Assembly: GCA_964418095.1 (NCBI GenBank)
Contig: CAYQKM010000002.1
Span: forward strand, 60,819 to 124,818
Origin: MWBV01 sp964418095
GTDB lineage: Archaea; Nanobdellota; Nanobdellia; Pacearchaeales; GW2011-AR1
DNA length: 64,000 bases
Direction: 5' to 3'
Shown here in pieces: positions 1 to 8,582 of the stretch; position 1 is the first letter of the stretch, and every line of letters begins with the position of its first letter. A program made the translations under genes and the position numbers. Below the pieces are notes generated by a model. That model made no database searches. It worked only from the letters and a program-made list of their open reading frames with translations, and was not told where the DNA came from.

Positions 1-192
1 TAAAGTAACATAAGCCATTTTTTTGCTTCCAACAGTGCTTGTTCTTACTCTATCCACTTTAACTTTGAATAAAATTTCAACCTCTCTTTTTATTTCAACT
101 TTTGTTGCATTTTCTTCAACTAAGAATACAATTGTATTTTCAAGTTCAACTTTTCTTATTGCCTTTTCTGTTGTTACAGGTTTTAATCTCAT
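1..192 (-). CDS. rpl23: Ribosomal protein uL23 (L23), 3' part outside window
   Basis: N-terminal 64 codons of ribosomal protein uL23, a large-subunit protein at the peptide exit tunnel that binds 23S rRNA. The translation begins MRLKPVTTEKAIRKVE, the typical archaeal L23 start, and includes the basic segment ending in VGSKKMAYVTL. The gene runs off the left edge of the window. Its ATG (192-190) overlaps the TGA stop of uL4 (191-189) in an ATGA arrangement, so the two are probably translationally coupled. Order uL3-uL4-uL23 is the conserved archaeal S10-operon order. Confidence 0.93.
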   Translation of the reverse strand, partial: MRLKPVTTEKAIRKVELENTIVFLVEENATKVEIKREVEILFKVKVDRVRTSTVGSKKMAYVTL

Positions 193-944
193 TTTTTCTT
201 TTCTCCTAATTTTTCTTCAAGCTCTTTAATTGCTTTTTCAGTATAAACAGCTATTCTTCCTAATCCCCCTTTAGCTAAATCCATCACACTTAATTCACTC
301 GCTTTCCTAATATCAAATAATCCTGTTTTTAATTTTTCATCTTTCCCAAGAACTAAAATCATTCCAGCATTTCTCTGATATTTTCTTCCTCTCATTTTTC
401 CTTTTCCAGCTCTAACAGATTTTTCTTTTATTGAAACGTAGTATAAGTTCCCTAAAACATCTTTTAATTCACTAAGGATATCTTTTGTCTTCTTATTATT
501 AATATTTGAGGAAATAATAAATGGAGCTTTCTTATCTAATTTATTAATTGTTGAATATTTTTTAATTATGTATTTCTCTGAGCCTGTTGCAGCAATTGAA
601 GATAATAATGCAATTCTCGCTTCTCTTTTATTTACTTTTAAATCTCTACTAAATTGAGTTATCTTTGGGGGATGAGCTCTCATACCTCCTTTAGCATGAG
701 GAACTTCTGCTGCTTCCCAAGTAAATTGCGATCCTCTTCTTGAAAATATTTTTCTAGGAACTCTAGACTGTCCTCTCCCATACCCACTTCTCCAAACATG
801 TCTAGCATGAACAATTAATCCTTTAGCCGAATGCTTTTTTCCAGCAATTAAATTATTAGAATATGGTTGCTGTTTCTTTTTTGTTTCAAGAACTTTAGCA
901 ACAATGTCTTCTCTTATTTTTGCTTCAAATATTTTTGATTTCAT
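189..944 (-). CDS. rpl4: Ribosomal protein uL4 (L4)
   Basis: Large-subunit protein uL4, 251 aa, the usual archaeal length. Diagnostic segments are the loop around residues 45-100 (HVWRSGYGRGQSRVPRK, then HPPKI) which extends into the exit tunnel, and the C-terminal Rossmann-like half with GMILVLGKDEKLK and GIRKASELSV-like residues. The ATG is at 944-942, two bases after the uL3 stop, and the stop overlaps the uL23 start, so it is the middle gene of a tight operon transcribed leftward. Confidence 0.95.
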   Translation of the reverse strand: MKSKIFEAKIREDIVAKVLETKKKQQPYSNNLIAGKKHSAKGLIVHARHVWRSGYGRGQSRVPRKIFSRRGSQFTWEAAEVPHAKGGMRAHPPKITQFSRDLKVNKREARIALLSSIAATGSEKYIIKKYSTINKLDKKAPFIISSNINNKKTKDILSELKDVLGNLYYVSIKEKSVRAGKGKMRGRKYQRNAGMILVLGKDEKLKTGLFDIRKASELSVMDLAKGGLGRIAVYTEKAIKELEEKLGEKKK

Positions 945-946
945 TT

Positions 947-1900
947 TTATCTTTTAACTCCTATAACCTCAAAATTCTTTTTCTTTTGCATTTTGCTTAT
1001 TCTCAAAGGAGAAGTAAGTAAAATTTGTCTTTTTGCTGGACCCTGAACACTTCCATAAATTAAAATATAATCTTCATCTGTTTCACCATAATTTTTAATA
1101 TTCTTTAATTTCTTTTCAACTTCTTCTGCCTTATTTATTTGCAGTATTTTTTGATTATAATGTACTCGTGTAAACATTCCTAATTGCCCAGCCATAGGAA
1201 CTCTAAAAGTTACTCTAGCAGGATGCCACGGTCCAATACTTCCAACTTTTCTAACACCTTTTTCAGATTTATGGAATCTTAATGAAATGCCAAATCTCTT
1301 AACAGGACCAGAAAATCCTTTTCCTTTAGTTAATCCTCTCACATCAACTAATTCTCCTTGAGAAAACACATCTCCAATTGTTATTTCTTTATTTAAGTGA
1401 GCTTTAATAAAATTTAATTTATCTTCAATTGTCCCCACTAATCCTATTTCAGTTAAGTCAGGTGTTTTCTTTAATTTAGTTTTCTTAACTTGAGAGTATG
1501 CAATTATAGTCGCATCTTCATATTCCCCAGAAGTTAGGTGCTCAGAAGGATTTTTTCCTTGTTTAGGAAGTTTTACAACTCTTTTTAGTTCTTTATCAAA
1601 ATGTTCTACAAGAACATCTTTTGCAACTTTATTATTTTTATAAAATCTTATTGAAAATATTCTCATTGGCGGGCACTCAATTATTGTAGATGGGATAATT
1701 ATTCTCTTATCTTTAGTCATAGAATTAGGAGTTAAATCTTTTACTTCAATAGAGACCATTCCAGCTTTATACCCAATAAAACCTTTAATATTCTTTCCAG
1801 AAGCAATTCCTTTCCAGTTTACACTAGGTAAAAATTTACTGGCTCTTTTTCTCGGCCAGAACTGCAAACTTCCCTTTCTTGGTGATTTCGGCGGTGCCAT
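947..1900 (-). CDS. rpl3: Ribosomal protein uL3 (L3)
   Basis: Large-subunit protein uL3, 317 aa, which reaches the peptidyl transferase centre. It starts MAPPKSPRKGSLQFWPRKRA, the archaeal/eukaryotic L3 start, and contains the GLTKGKGFSGPVKRFG segment and the WHPARVTF stretch that contacts 23S rRNA. It is the first gene of the visible leftward ribosomal operon (uL3-uL4-uL23). A TATA-like box lies about 70 bases upstream of the ATG. Confidence 0.96.
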   Translation of the reverse strand: MAPPKSPRKGSLQFWPRKRASKFLPSVNWKGIASGKNIKGFIGYKAGMVSIEVKDLTPNSMTKDKRIIIPSTIIECPPMRIFSIRFYKNNKVAKDVLVEHFDKELKRVVKLPKQGKNPSEHLTSGEYEDATIIAYSQVKKTKLKKTPDLTEIGLVGTIEDKLNFIKAHLNKEITIGDVFSQGELVDVRGLTKGKGFSGPVKRFGISLRFHKSEKGVRKVGSIGPWHPARVTFRVPMAGQLGMFTRVHYNQKILQINKAEEVEKKLKNIKNYGETDEDYILIYGSVQGPAKRQILLTSPLRISKMQKKKNFEVIGVKR

Positions 1901-1968
1901 TTCTTATATTTAGTTTTAGTGCGGATATCATTTTATCCTACCCTGGAATATTATTTTGAGAAAAAAGA

Positions 1969-1981
1969 GGTTTAAAAACCT
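1969..1981 (-). promoter_or_regulatory. TATA/BRE-like promoter of uL3 operon
   Basis: Read on the minus strand this is AAGGTTTTTAAACCTC, an A/T core flanked by purine/C-rich bases resembling an archaeal BRE plus TATA box. It lies about 70 bases before the uL3 ATG, so transcription would start near 1945 and leave a leader of roughly 45 bases. Called by eye. Confidence 0.5.
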
Positions 1982-1994
1982 TGTTAATTTTGAT

Positions 1995-2702
1995 TTAGGC
2001 ATTAAGTTCTAAACTACTCTCAAATTTGTTGCCATCTATTTCTGCTTTTCTTAGTATTTTCCCAACTCTTCTTGATTTCTCTCTTATCAATGAGAAATCC
2101 TGAGAATTCTTTAATTCAGCCGGAGCTTCTATGCTTTCAATTATATAATCATGAACAATTTTTGCTGATTTGAAATCACCAACTTCAAACACAAAACTAT
2201 TTGCAATGCCTTTATCTTTTGTTTTTAATGCACAGAAATCTGCTTTTGGAGCTTCATCCCCCTTGCTTCCGGGTTTTCCTGATTTTGGTGCTTTTGGTTT
2301 TATTTTTATTGTTTCCTCTCCAACAGAGAAACTTAAACCAAAAAAATTCTTAGGAAATTTCTCAATTAAATTAAGCATTTCTGTCCCACTCATTTCTTTT
2401 TCAATAGAATAATTCTTAACACCCTGAAATTGAGAGATTTTTTTAAATTCTAAAACACCCTTCAAATCATTTGTCCCAATTATCGAGCCAGTAATTTTAG
2501 TCTTATTATCTCCAAGTTTCTTAGAAAGAAGTTTAACCATCTCATTAGCAAACTCAGCAGAAGTCTTTATAGTATATGCTCCCTTTGAATTTTTCACTTC
2601 AACTATTGCCCTATTTTTAAATTCACCTTTTGAAAATTTTTGAAATTGCAAGTGAACTGATTCATCAGATTTTTTCTCCTGCACCTTTTTTATAAAATTC
2701 AT
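1995..2702 (-). CDS. Conserved-looking hypothetical protein, 235 aa
   Basis: I do not recognise this protein. It is 235 aa, soluble, lysine-rich and has no signal peptide or membrane segment. Two folded-looking halves (residues 1-125 and 155-235) are separated by a low-complexity Pro/Lys/Gly linker near residues 133-150 (KPKAPKSGKPGSKGDEAPK). The C-terminal half ends in a charged helix (IREKSRRVGKILRKAEIDG). It sits upstream of the ribosomal operon on the same strand and diverges from the AI-2E transporter. ATG at 2702-2700. A ribosome- or RNA-related role is only a guess from position and charge. Confidence 0.85.
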   Translation of the reverse strand: MNFIKKVQEKKSDESVHLQFQKFSKGEFKNRAIVEVKNSKGAYTIKTSAEFANEMVKLLSKKLGDNKTKITGSIIGTNDLKGVLEFKKISQFQGVKNYSIEKEMSGTEMLNLIEKFPKNFFGLSFSVGEETIKIKPKAPKSGKPGSKGDEAPKADFCALKTKDKGIANSFVFEVGDFKSAKIVHDYIIESIEAPAELKNSQDFSLIREKSRRVGKILRKAEIDGNKFESSLELNA

Positions 2703-2820
2703 AATTATCTTTCTTAAATTTAGTTTATAAACTTTATTCTAATTTGAATTTTTAAACCAAATCTATTCATTAACTTTATAAATTAAAACTCTTTAAAATA
2801 CATAGGAGATAATATAATAC

Positions 2821-3861
2821 ATGAGTGGTGAACATACTAAAAAAGTAATAAGCATTTTAATCTTTGTTTCTCTCATAGTTTTATCCTTCTTTCTATTAAA
2901 ACCTTTAATAATGCCAATAATTATTGGAGTAATTCTAGCATTTATTTTCGCTCCAATCTATAGATTTGTTTTAAGATTTCTAAAAAAGAAAACACTCTCT
3001 GCAATAGTTGTATGTATTATTTTAATTGCATTATTTATAATTCCACTCTGGTATGCTGTTCCTCTAGCAATAGATGAATCAATAAAATTCTATGTTGAAT
3101 CTCAAAAGTGGGATTTCACAACTCCTCTAAAAAATATTTTCCCTTCAATCTTTAAATCTGACGAATTCGCAGCAGAAATAGGAAGAGCAATTCATACATT
3201 TGTATCAAACACAGCAAACTCTCTTATGAACTATCTTTCCCAGGTACTTTTAAAATTCCCTTCCATTGTCTTAAAATTACTTGTAACTCTTTTTGCATTT
3301 TTCTTTTTCTTAAGAGATAGAGATAATATTTCAGAGTATATTAGAAGTTTACTTCCATTTTCAAAGGATGTTAAGAACAAACTATTCAAATCCTCAAATG
3401 ATTTAACATTCTCAATACTTTATGGACAAGTAGGAATAGGTATTTTAGAAGGAATTGTAACTGGAACTGGTTTGTTTATATTTAATGTCCCTGGAGCACT
3501 TCTTTTAACAGTTATATCTACAATAGCAGGAATACTTCCAATAATCGGAACAGCAGTTGTTTGGGTGCCTGTTGTAGTTTATTTATTTATACAAAACTCT
3601 CCTGTAGCTGCATTAGGAGTAATGTTATTTGGACTTGTTTCATCATTTATGGAATCTTTCCTTAAACCATTATTTATTTCAAAGAGAGCAAAGATGAATA
3701 CTGCAATAGTCCTTTTCGGAATGGTTGGCGGACTCATGCTTTTAGGTTTAATAGGAGTTGTAATTGGTCCTCTGATTTTAGCATACCTTTTCATTATATT
3801 AGAGATATACAGGGATAAAAGAATTCAAGAAGGTGTAATTATCCCACCAGAAAAAGAATAA
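2821..3861 (+). CDS. AI-2E family transporter
   Basis: Polytopic membrane protein, 346 aa, of the AI-2E/PerM family (UPF0118). It has an N-terminal pair of helices (residues 10-45), a third helix near 58-80, a long soluble region (about 85-150) and a C-terminal cluster of helices containing GILPIIGTAVVWVP and the conserved GLIGVVIGPLILAYLF end. Members export small molecules or act as ion antiporters; the substrate cannot be told from sequence. A TATA-like ctttataaat lies 40 bases upstream and a GGAGAT Shine-Dalgarno precedes the ATG. Confidence 0.9.
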   Translation: MSGEHTKKVISILIFVSLIVLSFFLLKPLIMPIIIGVILAFIFAPIYRFVLRFLKKKTLSAIVVCIILIALFIIPLWYAVPLAIDESIKFYVESQKWDFTTPLKNIFPSIFKSDEFAAEIGRAIHTFVSNTANSLMNYLSQVLLKFPSIVLKLLVTLFAFFFFLRDRDNISEYIRSLLPFSKDVKNKLFKSSNDLTFSILYGQVGIGILEGIVTGTGLFIFNVPGALLLTVISTIAGILPIIGTAVVWVPVVVYLFIQNSPVAALGVMLFGLVSSFMESFLKPLFISKRAKMNTAIVLFGMVGGLMLLGLIGVVIGPLILAYLFIILEIYRDKRIQEGVIIPPEKE

Positions 3862-3909
3862 ATATAAAAATGAATTTTGTTAAATATATATTTGTGAGTG
3901 TTTAAAGAG

Positions 3910-5397
3910 ATGAAACTAAAAACTCGTTTATTAAAATGGCATGCAGGAGTTCCTGTAGCAATGTTAAGGACAAAGACAGCAGAGCAAATGGGTATTCGTA
4001 AAAATGATAGAGTTTCAATTGAAAAAATATCAAAGAAAAATTCAGATATTTTTCTTACTGTAGTTAATATTACTGACGAGATAGTAAAAGAAGGAGAAAT
4101 AGGAATTTCTTCAGAAATTAATGAGTTACTTAATTTAAAAGATAAGCAATTAGTTGAAGTCAATATAGCTAATTCTACTAAAAGCCTAGATTATATAAGG
4201 AAAAAGATAGATAAAAAAGAACTTTCTAAAAAAGAGATTAAAGAAATAATTAAAGACATTGTAAACAACTCACTTTCTGAAACTGAAATTGCAATGTTTG
4301 TTTCTGGAATGTATGAGAATAAAATGACATTTAAAGAAATAATTTATTTAATAGAATCTTTTGTTGAATCAGGAGAAACTCTTTCATTTAAGGGAAAGTA
4401 TATTGTAGATAAGCACTGTATTGGAGGAATACCTGGAAATAGAACAACTCCTTTAGTAGTTTCAATATGCGCTGCTGCAGGTTTAGTTTTTCCAAAATCT
4501 TCTTCAAAAGCAATAACTAGTGCAGCAGGAACAGCAGATGTTATTGAATCAATAGCAAGAATAGAATTTTCAAAAGAAGAATTATACGATTTAATCGATA
4601 AAATAGGCGCATTTATGATTTGGGGAGGCTCAATAGAGCTTGTTCCAGCAGATTCAAAGATAATCAGAGTAGAGAAAATTCTTAAAATTGATCCACACGC
4701 TCAGCTTTTAGCATCAATACTCTCTAAGAAACTTGCAGTAGGAAGCAAATATATTCTTATTGATATACCCTATGGAAAAAATGCCAAAGTTAATCTTAAA
4801 GAAGCACTAGAATTAAAAAAATCTTTTGAAAAATATGGGAAGCATTTTAAATTACATCTTAAAGCAGTTTTAACAAAAGGAAGTGAACCTGTTGGAAATG
4901 GTGTTGGACCATTTTTAGAATTATTAGATGTTATAAAAGTTTTAAACCCCTCTGAAAAAGCTCCAAAAGATTTGAGAGATAGAGCAGTCTTCTTATCAGG
5001 GAATTTATTAGAGATGACTGGAAAAGCAAAAAAAGGACAAGGTGGAAAAATGGCAGAAAAAATATTAAAATCTGGCAAAGCCTTTGAAAAGTTTAAAGAA
5101 ATAATCTCAGCACAAGAAGGAAGCCTTAAAACAATTAAATTAGCAAAATTCAAAAAAGATATTTTAGCTGAAACTACTGGAAAAATTAAATCAATCCATA
5201 ATAAGAAAATAAGCCTTCTCGCAAGAATAGCTGGATGTCCAGCAGATAAAGCTTCTGGATTATACATACACTTGCATGTAAATAATAAATTCAAAAAAGG
5301 AGATAAAATTCTAACAGTTTATGCTGAATCTAAACCTCGTTTAAAAGAAGCCATAAAATACTATTCTAAAGAAAAACCAATTGAATTCTCTAAATAA
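3910..5397 (+). CDS. deoA: AMP phosphorylase
   Basis: Archaeal AMP phosphorylase (nucleoside-phosphorylase family II, related to thymidine phosphorylase). It releases the base from AMP and other NMPs with phosphate, giving ribose 1,5-bisphosphate. Visible features are the N-terminal archaeal extension (MKLKTRLLKWHAGVPVAML), the helical domain, the signature KHCIGGIPGNRTTPLVV, and SSKAITSAAGTADVIE around the phosphate site. Length 495 aa matches the family. I prefer ATG 3910 to the in-frame GTG at 3898. With RuBisCO at 56.5-57.8 kb it supplies two steps of AMP salvage to 3-phosphoglycerate. Confidence 0.95.
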   Translation: MKLKTRLLKWHAGVPVAMLRTKTAEQMGIRKNDRVSIEKISKKNSDIFLTVVNITDEIVKEGEIGISSEINELLNLKDKQLVEVNIANSTKSLDYIRKKIDKKELSKKEIKEIIKDIVNNSLSETEIAMFVSGMYENKMTFKEIIYLIESFVESGETLSFKGKYIVDKHCIGGIPGNRTTPLVVSICAAAGLVFPKSSSKAITSAAGTADVIESIARIEFSKEELYDLIDKIGAFMIWGGSIELVPADSKIIRVEKILKIDPHAQLLASILSKKLAVGSKYILIDIPYGKNAKVNLKEALELKKSFEKYGKHFKLHLKAVLTKGSEPVGNGVGPFLELLDVIKVLNPSEKAPKDLRDRAVFLSGNLLEMTGKAKKGQGGKMAEKILKSGKAFEKFKEIISAQEGSLKTIKLAKFKKDILAETTGKIKSIHNKKISLLARIAGCPADKASGLYIHLHVNNKFKKGDKILTVYAESKPRLKEAIKYYSKEKPIEFSK

Positions 5398-5494
5398 TTT
5401 TTAAATAATTAGCTTAAACAATACTTTAAACAAAGCTCGCAAATGGTGTTTAATAAATAACAATTTTTTTAAACTTCTATGGTTTAATTTTTAT

Positions 5495-5767
5495 ATGAGA
5501 AGAGAAGAATACAAAGCAAGACTTGTAGAATACTTTAAAAAAAATTTTAAAAAAGGGTATACAGAGGACTCTTTAAGATGGGCATTAGTTAGTCAAGGAT
5601 ACTCTCGCTCATTAATTGACTCTGCACTAGAAAAAGCTCATAAAGAGTTAGCAGAAGAAGCCCCAATACTTAAAGAGAAACCAACTATAACTTATGAAGT
5701 TCTTGATGAAAATAATGTTCCAGTTGAAATAAAAAAACCCTGGTGGAAAAGATTATTTAGAAGATAA
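5495..5767 (+). CDS. Small basic hypothetical protein, 90 aa
   Basis: A 90-aa soluble protein, not recognised. Residues 1-50 look like a small helical domain (KARLVEYFKKNFKKGYTEDSLRWALVSQGYSRSLIDSALEKAHKE) with a G-[YF]-[ST] spacing reminiscent of short UBA- or HTH-like helical bundles. The C-terminus ends in an aromatic-basic motif KKPWWKRLFRR that could bind membrane or RNA. A promoter-like ttttttaaac lies 30 bases upstream. The function is unknown. Confidence 0.75.
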   Translation: MRREEYKARLVEYFKKNFKKGYTEDSLRWALVSQGYSRSLIDSALEKAHKELAEEAPILKEKPTITYEVLDENNVPVEIKKPWWKRLFRR

Positions 5768-5846
5768 TTTAATTAAATCTAATAAGTAAGATAGTAACCT
5801 TTAAAATCTGCTAATTTATTTATATTTTATTGAAATGTTTTGTAAA

Positions 5847-5962
5847 GCCTCCGGCGCATAACGGTTTTGCACCTGCCTTGAGACTAACCTCCTTAAAGAG
5901 TGTAAAAGTAAGCAAGTGAGCAGGGCCCTTTGGGCGACCCGGTTCGACTCCGGGCGGGGGCG
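5847..5962 (+). tRNA. tRNA-Ser(UGA) with 36-nt intron at 37/38
   Basis: Folding by eye gives acceptor GCCTCCG (5847-5853) with CGGGGGC (5955-5961) and discriminator G5962. The T arm is CCCGG-TTCGACT-CCGGG (5938-5954). The long class II variable arm GCCC-TTT-GGGC (5925-5935) is as expected for Ser. The anticodon stem CCTGC (5872-5876) pairs with GCAGG (5920-5924), with loop U33 and anticodon TGA (5879-5881). The two halves are separated by an intron, 5883-5918. CTTG (5877-5880) pairs with CAAG (5913-5916), flanked by 3-nt bulges AGA and TGA: a textbook bulge-helix-bulge. The D arm is weak and U8 is absent. CCA is not encoded. Confidence 0.87.
5883..5918 (+). other. Archaeal tRNA intron (bulge-helix-bulge)
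   Basis: This is the 36-nt intron between position 37 (G5882) and 38 (A5919) of tRNA-Ser. Cleavage after the second base of each 3-nt bulge (AG^A and TG^A) regenerates a seven-base anticodon loop CTTGAGA. The intron can extend the helix by C5884-G5912 and T5885-A5911. The expected enzyme is the archaeal tRNA splicing endonuclease EndA, which is not in this window. Confidence 0.85.
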
Positions 5963-6243
5963 TTTCCTGAAAAAAACAATGCATTGGGGTTGAGGTATAT
6001 AACAAGCTATAACCCAAAAAGAACACTCAAGAGGATTCAAACTTCTAAAAATATTTCTGAACATTTAGATTAGCAATTGATTTTAAAAAGAATTTGGACA
6101 AAGCAACAGGATTTGATTTAAAAGATGTTGTAGTAAAAAATAAGTTTAAGAAAATATATTGGTTTCACCCCCCTAAAACACAGCCAAGAATGAAGAGATT
6201 GTTTTTTAATTGTTTTATATTTTCTTTCTTATTAAATACATGA
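5963..6243 (+). pseudogene. Possible frameshifted coding remnant after tRNA-Ser
   Basis: Starting directly after the tRNA 3' end, one frame reads FPEKNNALGLRYITSYNPKR and onward to a TAG at 6071-6073. From 6070 an overlapping frame continues without interruption as LAIDFKKNLDKATGFDLKD, then KIYWFHPPKTQPRMKRLFF, to a stop at 6241-6243. Neither segment has a credible start. The amino-acid composition (Lys, Asp, Tyr, Trp, Pro) looks protein-like across the joint, suggesting a gene broken by a frameshift. I cannot assign a family. Its position at a tRNA 3' end is where integrated elements often sit. Confidence 0.35.
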
Positions 6244-8080
6244 TTAATATGATGATGCCTAATAAGGTTAAAAGGATGCCAAGATATTCTTCAAGAGTTT
6301 TAGATTGATAAAATATAACTCCTTTAGAACTTAGAGAAGGATTAACATACATAAAACCAGTAGAAGTTTTTTGTATCTGTAAATTTTCGTTGGATTCTAA
6401 TTCTCTTGCTTTCCAAGTTTTGTGATAAAATTCTTTAAAGACAACAGCATCATCCTCATCAATAGAATCGTATCTAATTATTATTTCATCTGGGCCTTCT
6501 CTTTCATATTGAAAAGCTTTTTCTTTTCCAAGAGTAGTTTCATTAACATAATCCACTAAAGCAATAATATGCTTTGCATCTAAATATTCAAATAGAGTGA
6601 AACTGTACCCTTTTGAACCACTCATAATAATTTTAAAGCGCGAATCATTTATAAACTTGCTAACAGAATCACTATTTTCTGACTCAAAATATCTTATTCC
6701 AAACCAATCCAGCCAATAGATTGCTTCATTTATATCTTCAGACAACCAAATATGCTGCTTCATATCATAATGTATAGATATATTTAGCATTCCTACATCT
6801 TGATAACCAAATGTTTGAGAAACTTTTGGCATAAAATAATTTAAGGTTTCTCCAAAAATATATTTAGAAGTACCAAATCTATAATTATTAAATTCATTTT
6901 TTACTGGGAAGTCTTCTTTAGTCATTATCTGTTGAAAAAATCTATATCTGCTACCTTCTTTGCAATATGAATATTCATCAAAATTTTTGTTAATAATATG
7001 TAAGTTCCAAAAAAGCCCAAAGATTAATATTAAAATAAAGAATAGTAGAATGTATCTTTTGTTAAATAACCCCACCTTTTCTATTACCAAACCCAAAAAC
7101 ATGCATAATATTATTGAAAATGGCAAAACTAATCTAATTGGGTCTACTCCATATGGGTAATGATTGCCTAATCCCCCCAGAAGAAGAAACCCCAAGATTA
7201 TTAAGAAAACAAAGTATATTTGAGTTGTCTTATCTTTCCAATATCTTTTTAAGAATAATAATGAAAAGATAAAAAAGAAAAATATAATCCCTATACCTCC
7301 AACTTGCAATCCCCAAGAGCCCTCTTCAACAAAACCAAAAAATTGAATTAAATCTGGAACATATCCTTCATATCCTCCTGAAGGAATTGAATAAAATATA
7401 AATGGAATAAACCAAAATGAAACAAGCAAGACTGGAATAGTTCCACACAAAAATACTTTTTTTATGTTCTTCCAATTAATTCCATCAAATAGGATTCTTA
7501 TAATCATAAACAGCCCAATTATAATCCCAACAATAATATGAGAGAGAATGCCTATTAAAAAGGTTAAAGAATAAAAGACAAAATATCTTTTCTTTTTCTC
7601 AACTAAATATTTTTCAAGAAAATATAAAGAAAAAGGAATTGTCCACAAAGCAAAAAAATAAGGTAAATTTCCAGTAGCAATCCAGTAATATGAAATACTT
7701 AATACAGTTAAGTAACTTAATCCAGAAAAAAGAGCCACCTCATTATCCTTTATTTTATATTTAATAAATATATAAATGCCTAAAGAAGTTAAGAGTACAC
7801 TTAAGAAACTAAGAAAGTTCATCCCAAAAAATACATTAGGAAATAGAGCAACTAAATAATAAAATAATGGAGGATATAATTTCAAGAATAAAGTTCCAGA
7901 ATACCAAGACATATCCCAACTTGCAGAGGGATAGGTTTTAAGATAAGAAACTTTGCTCAAATGTCCAAGAGTATCTAACCCTAGAGGTTGATTACTCAAA
8001 AGAGGTTTATAAAATAAAACAAAGGATATTATAATAATTATTAAAATACTAACAGATAATATCCCTTTATCTCTCTTCAT
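6215..8080 (-). CDS. Large GT-C-like membrane protein (PTPS-related family)
   Basis: A 621-aa polytopic membrane protein with about 12-13 helices spread over residues 8-400, a soluble C-terminal domain (about 400-590), and a final helix ending in a basic tail (LIRKKI). After helix 1 comes a loop with GLDTLGHLSKV, the acidic/His motif position expected of a GT-C glycosyltransferase or the '6-pyruvoyl-tetrahydropterin synthase-related' membrane family. It probably transfers sugar from a lipid carrier on the outer face. The neighbouring GtrA and GT2 genes support an envelope glycosylation role. The substrate is unknown. Confidence 0.8.
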   Translation of the reverse strand: MKRDKGILSVSILIIIIISFVLFYKPLLSNQPLGLDTLGHLSKVSYLKTYPSASWDMSWYSGTLFLKLYPPLFYYLVALFPNVFFGMNFLSFLSVLLTSLGIYIFIKYKIKDNEVALFSGLSYLTVLSISYYWIATGNLPYFFALWTIPFSLYFLEKYLVEKKKRYFVFYSLTFLIGILSHIIVGIIIGLFMIIRILFDGINWKNIKKVFLCGTIPVLLVSFWFIPFIFYSIPSGGYEGYVPDLIQFFGFVEEGSWGLQVGGIGIIFFFFIFSLLFLKRYWKDKTTQIYFVFLIILGFLLLGGLGNHYPYGVDPIRLVLPFSIILCMFLGLVIEKVGLFNKRYILLFFILILIFGLFWNLHIINKNFDEYSYCKEGSRYRFFQQIMTKEDFPVKNEFNNYRFGTSKYIFGETLNYFMPKVSQTFGYQDVGMLNISIHYDMKQHIWLSEDINEAIYWLDWFGIRYFESENSDSVSKFINDSRFKIIMSGSKGYSFTLFEYLDAKHIIALVDYVNETTLGKEKAFQYEREGPDEIIIRYDSIDEDDAVVFKEFYHKTWKARELESNENLQIQKTSTGFMYVNPSLSSKGVIFYQSKTLEEYLGILLTLLGIIILIMYLIRKKI

Positions 8081-8171
8081 ATCCTATAAATCCAATATCC
8101 GCTATTTATATATATCTTTTAATAAACTAAAATTAAATAATCTTTAAAAACAGTTTAATATTTTTGATATA

Positions 8172-8582
8172 ATGAATATAAATAAGACTCCTAAATTTAT
8201 TATTTTTTGTTTTGTTGGAGGAATAGCAACATTAATTGATTTTATTGTATTTAATCTATTTGCTTATATTCTTGGAGATGGGCTTTTAATACCTCAGATT
8301 TCAAGAGTCTTGGGCATTGGTATCTCAATGGTCTGGAATTTTACAATGAATCGTAATATTACTTTTAAAGCAAGAGAAGGAAAAATTAGATTTCAACTCC
8401 CAAAATGGTTAACTGTTTATGGAATTACTGCTCTCATTAATTTAATTATATTTACATTAATAATAAATCAAACAGGAAATTCTTTAATCGGGAGAAATAT
8501 TGCCTTTATATTTGGCACAGTGGTTAGCATAATTTTAAACTTTTTAGGTTCTCTATTTTGGACTTTTAAAAATAGAAATTAA
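8172..8582 (+). CDS. GtrA family membrane protein
   Basis: A 136-aa GtrA-like protein with four membrane helices (about 9-30, 38-60, 77-99, 106-128). Family features are FCFVGGIATLIDFIVFN at the first helix, VWNFTMNRNITFK between helices 2 and 3, and the final FWTFKN. GtrA proteins are linked with translocation or supply of lipid-linked sugars. It converges with the adjacent GT2 gene and overlaps its 3' end by 30 bases, a common pairing in polyprenyl-phosphate glucose pathways. Confidence 0.9.
   Translation: MNINKTPKFIIFCFVGGIATLIDFIVFNLFAYILGDGLLIPQISRVLGIGISMVWNFTMNRNITFKAREGKIRFQLPKWLTVYGITALINLIIFTLIINQTGNSLIGRNIAFIFGTVVSIILNFLGSLFWTFKNRN

Noticed and set aside
5816..6064. Minus-strand open frames over the tRNA-Ser region
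   Set aside because: They lie on the opposite strand of a tRNA with clear arms and a bulge-helix-bulge; the proteins have no recognisable features.
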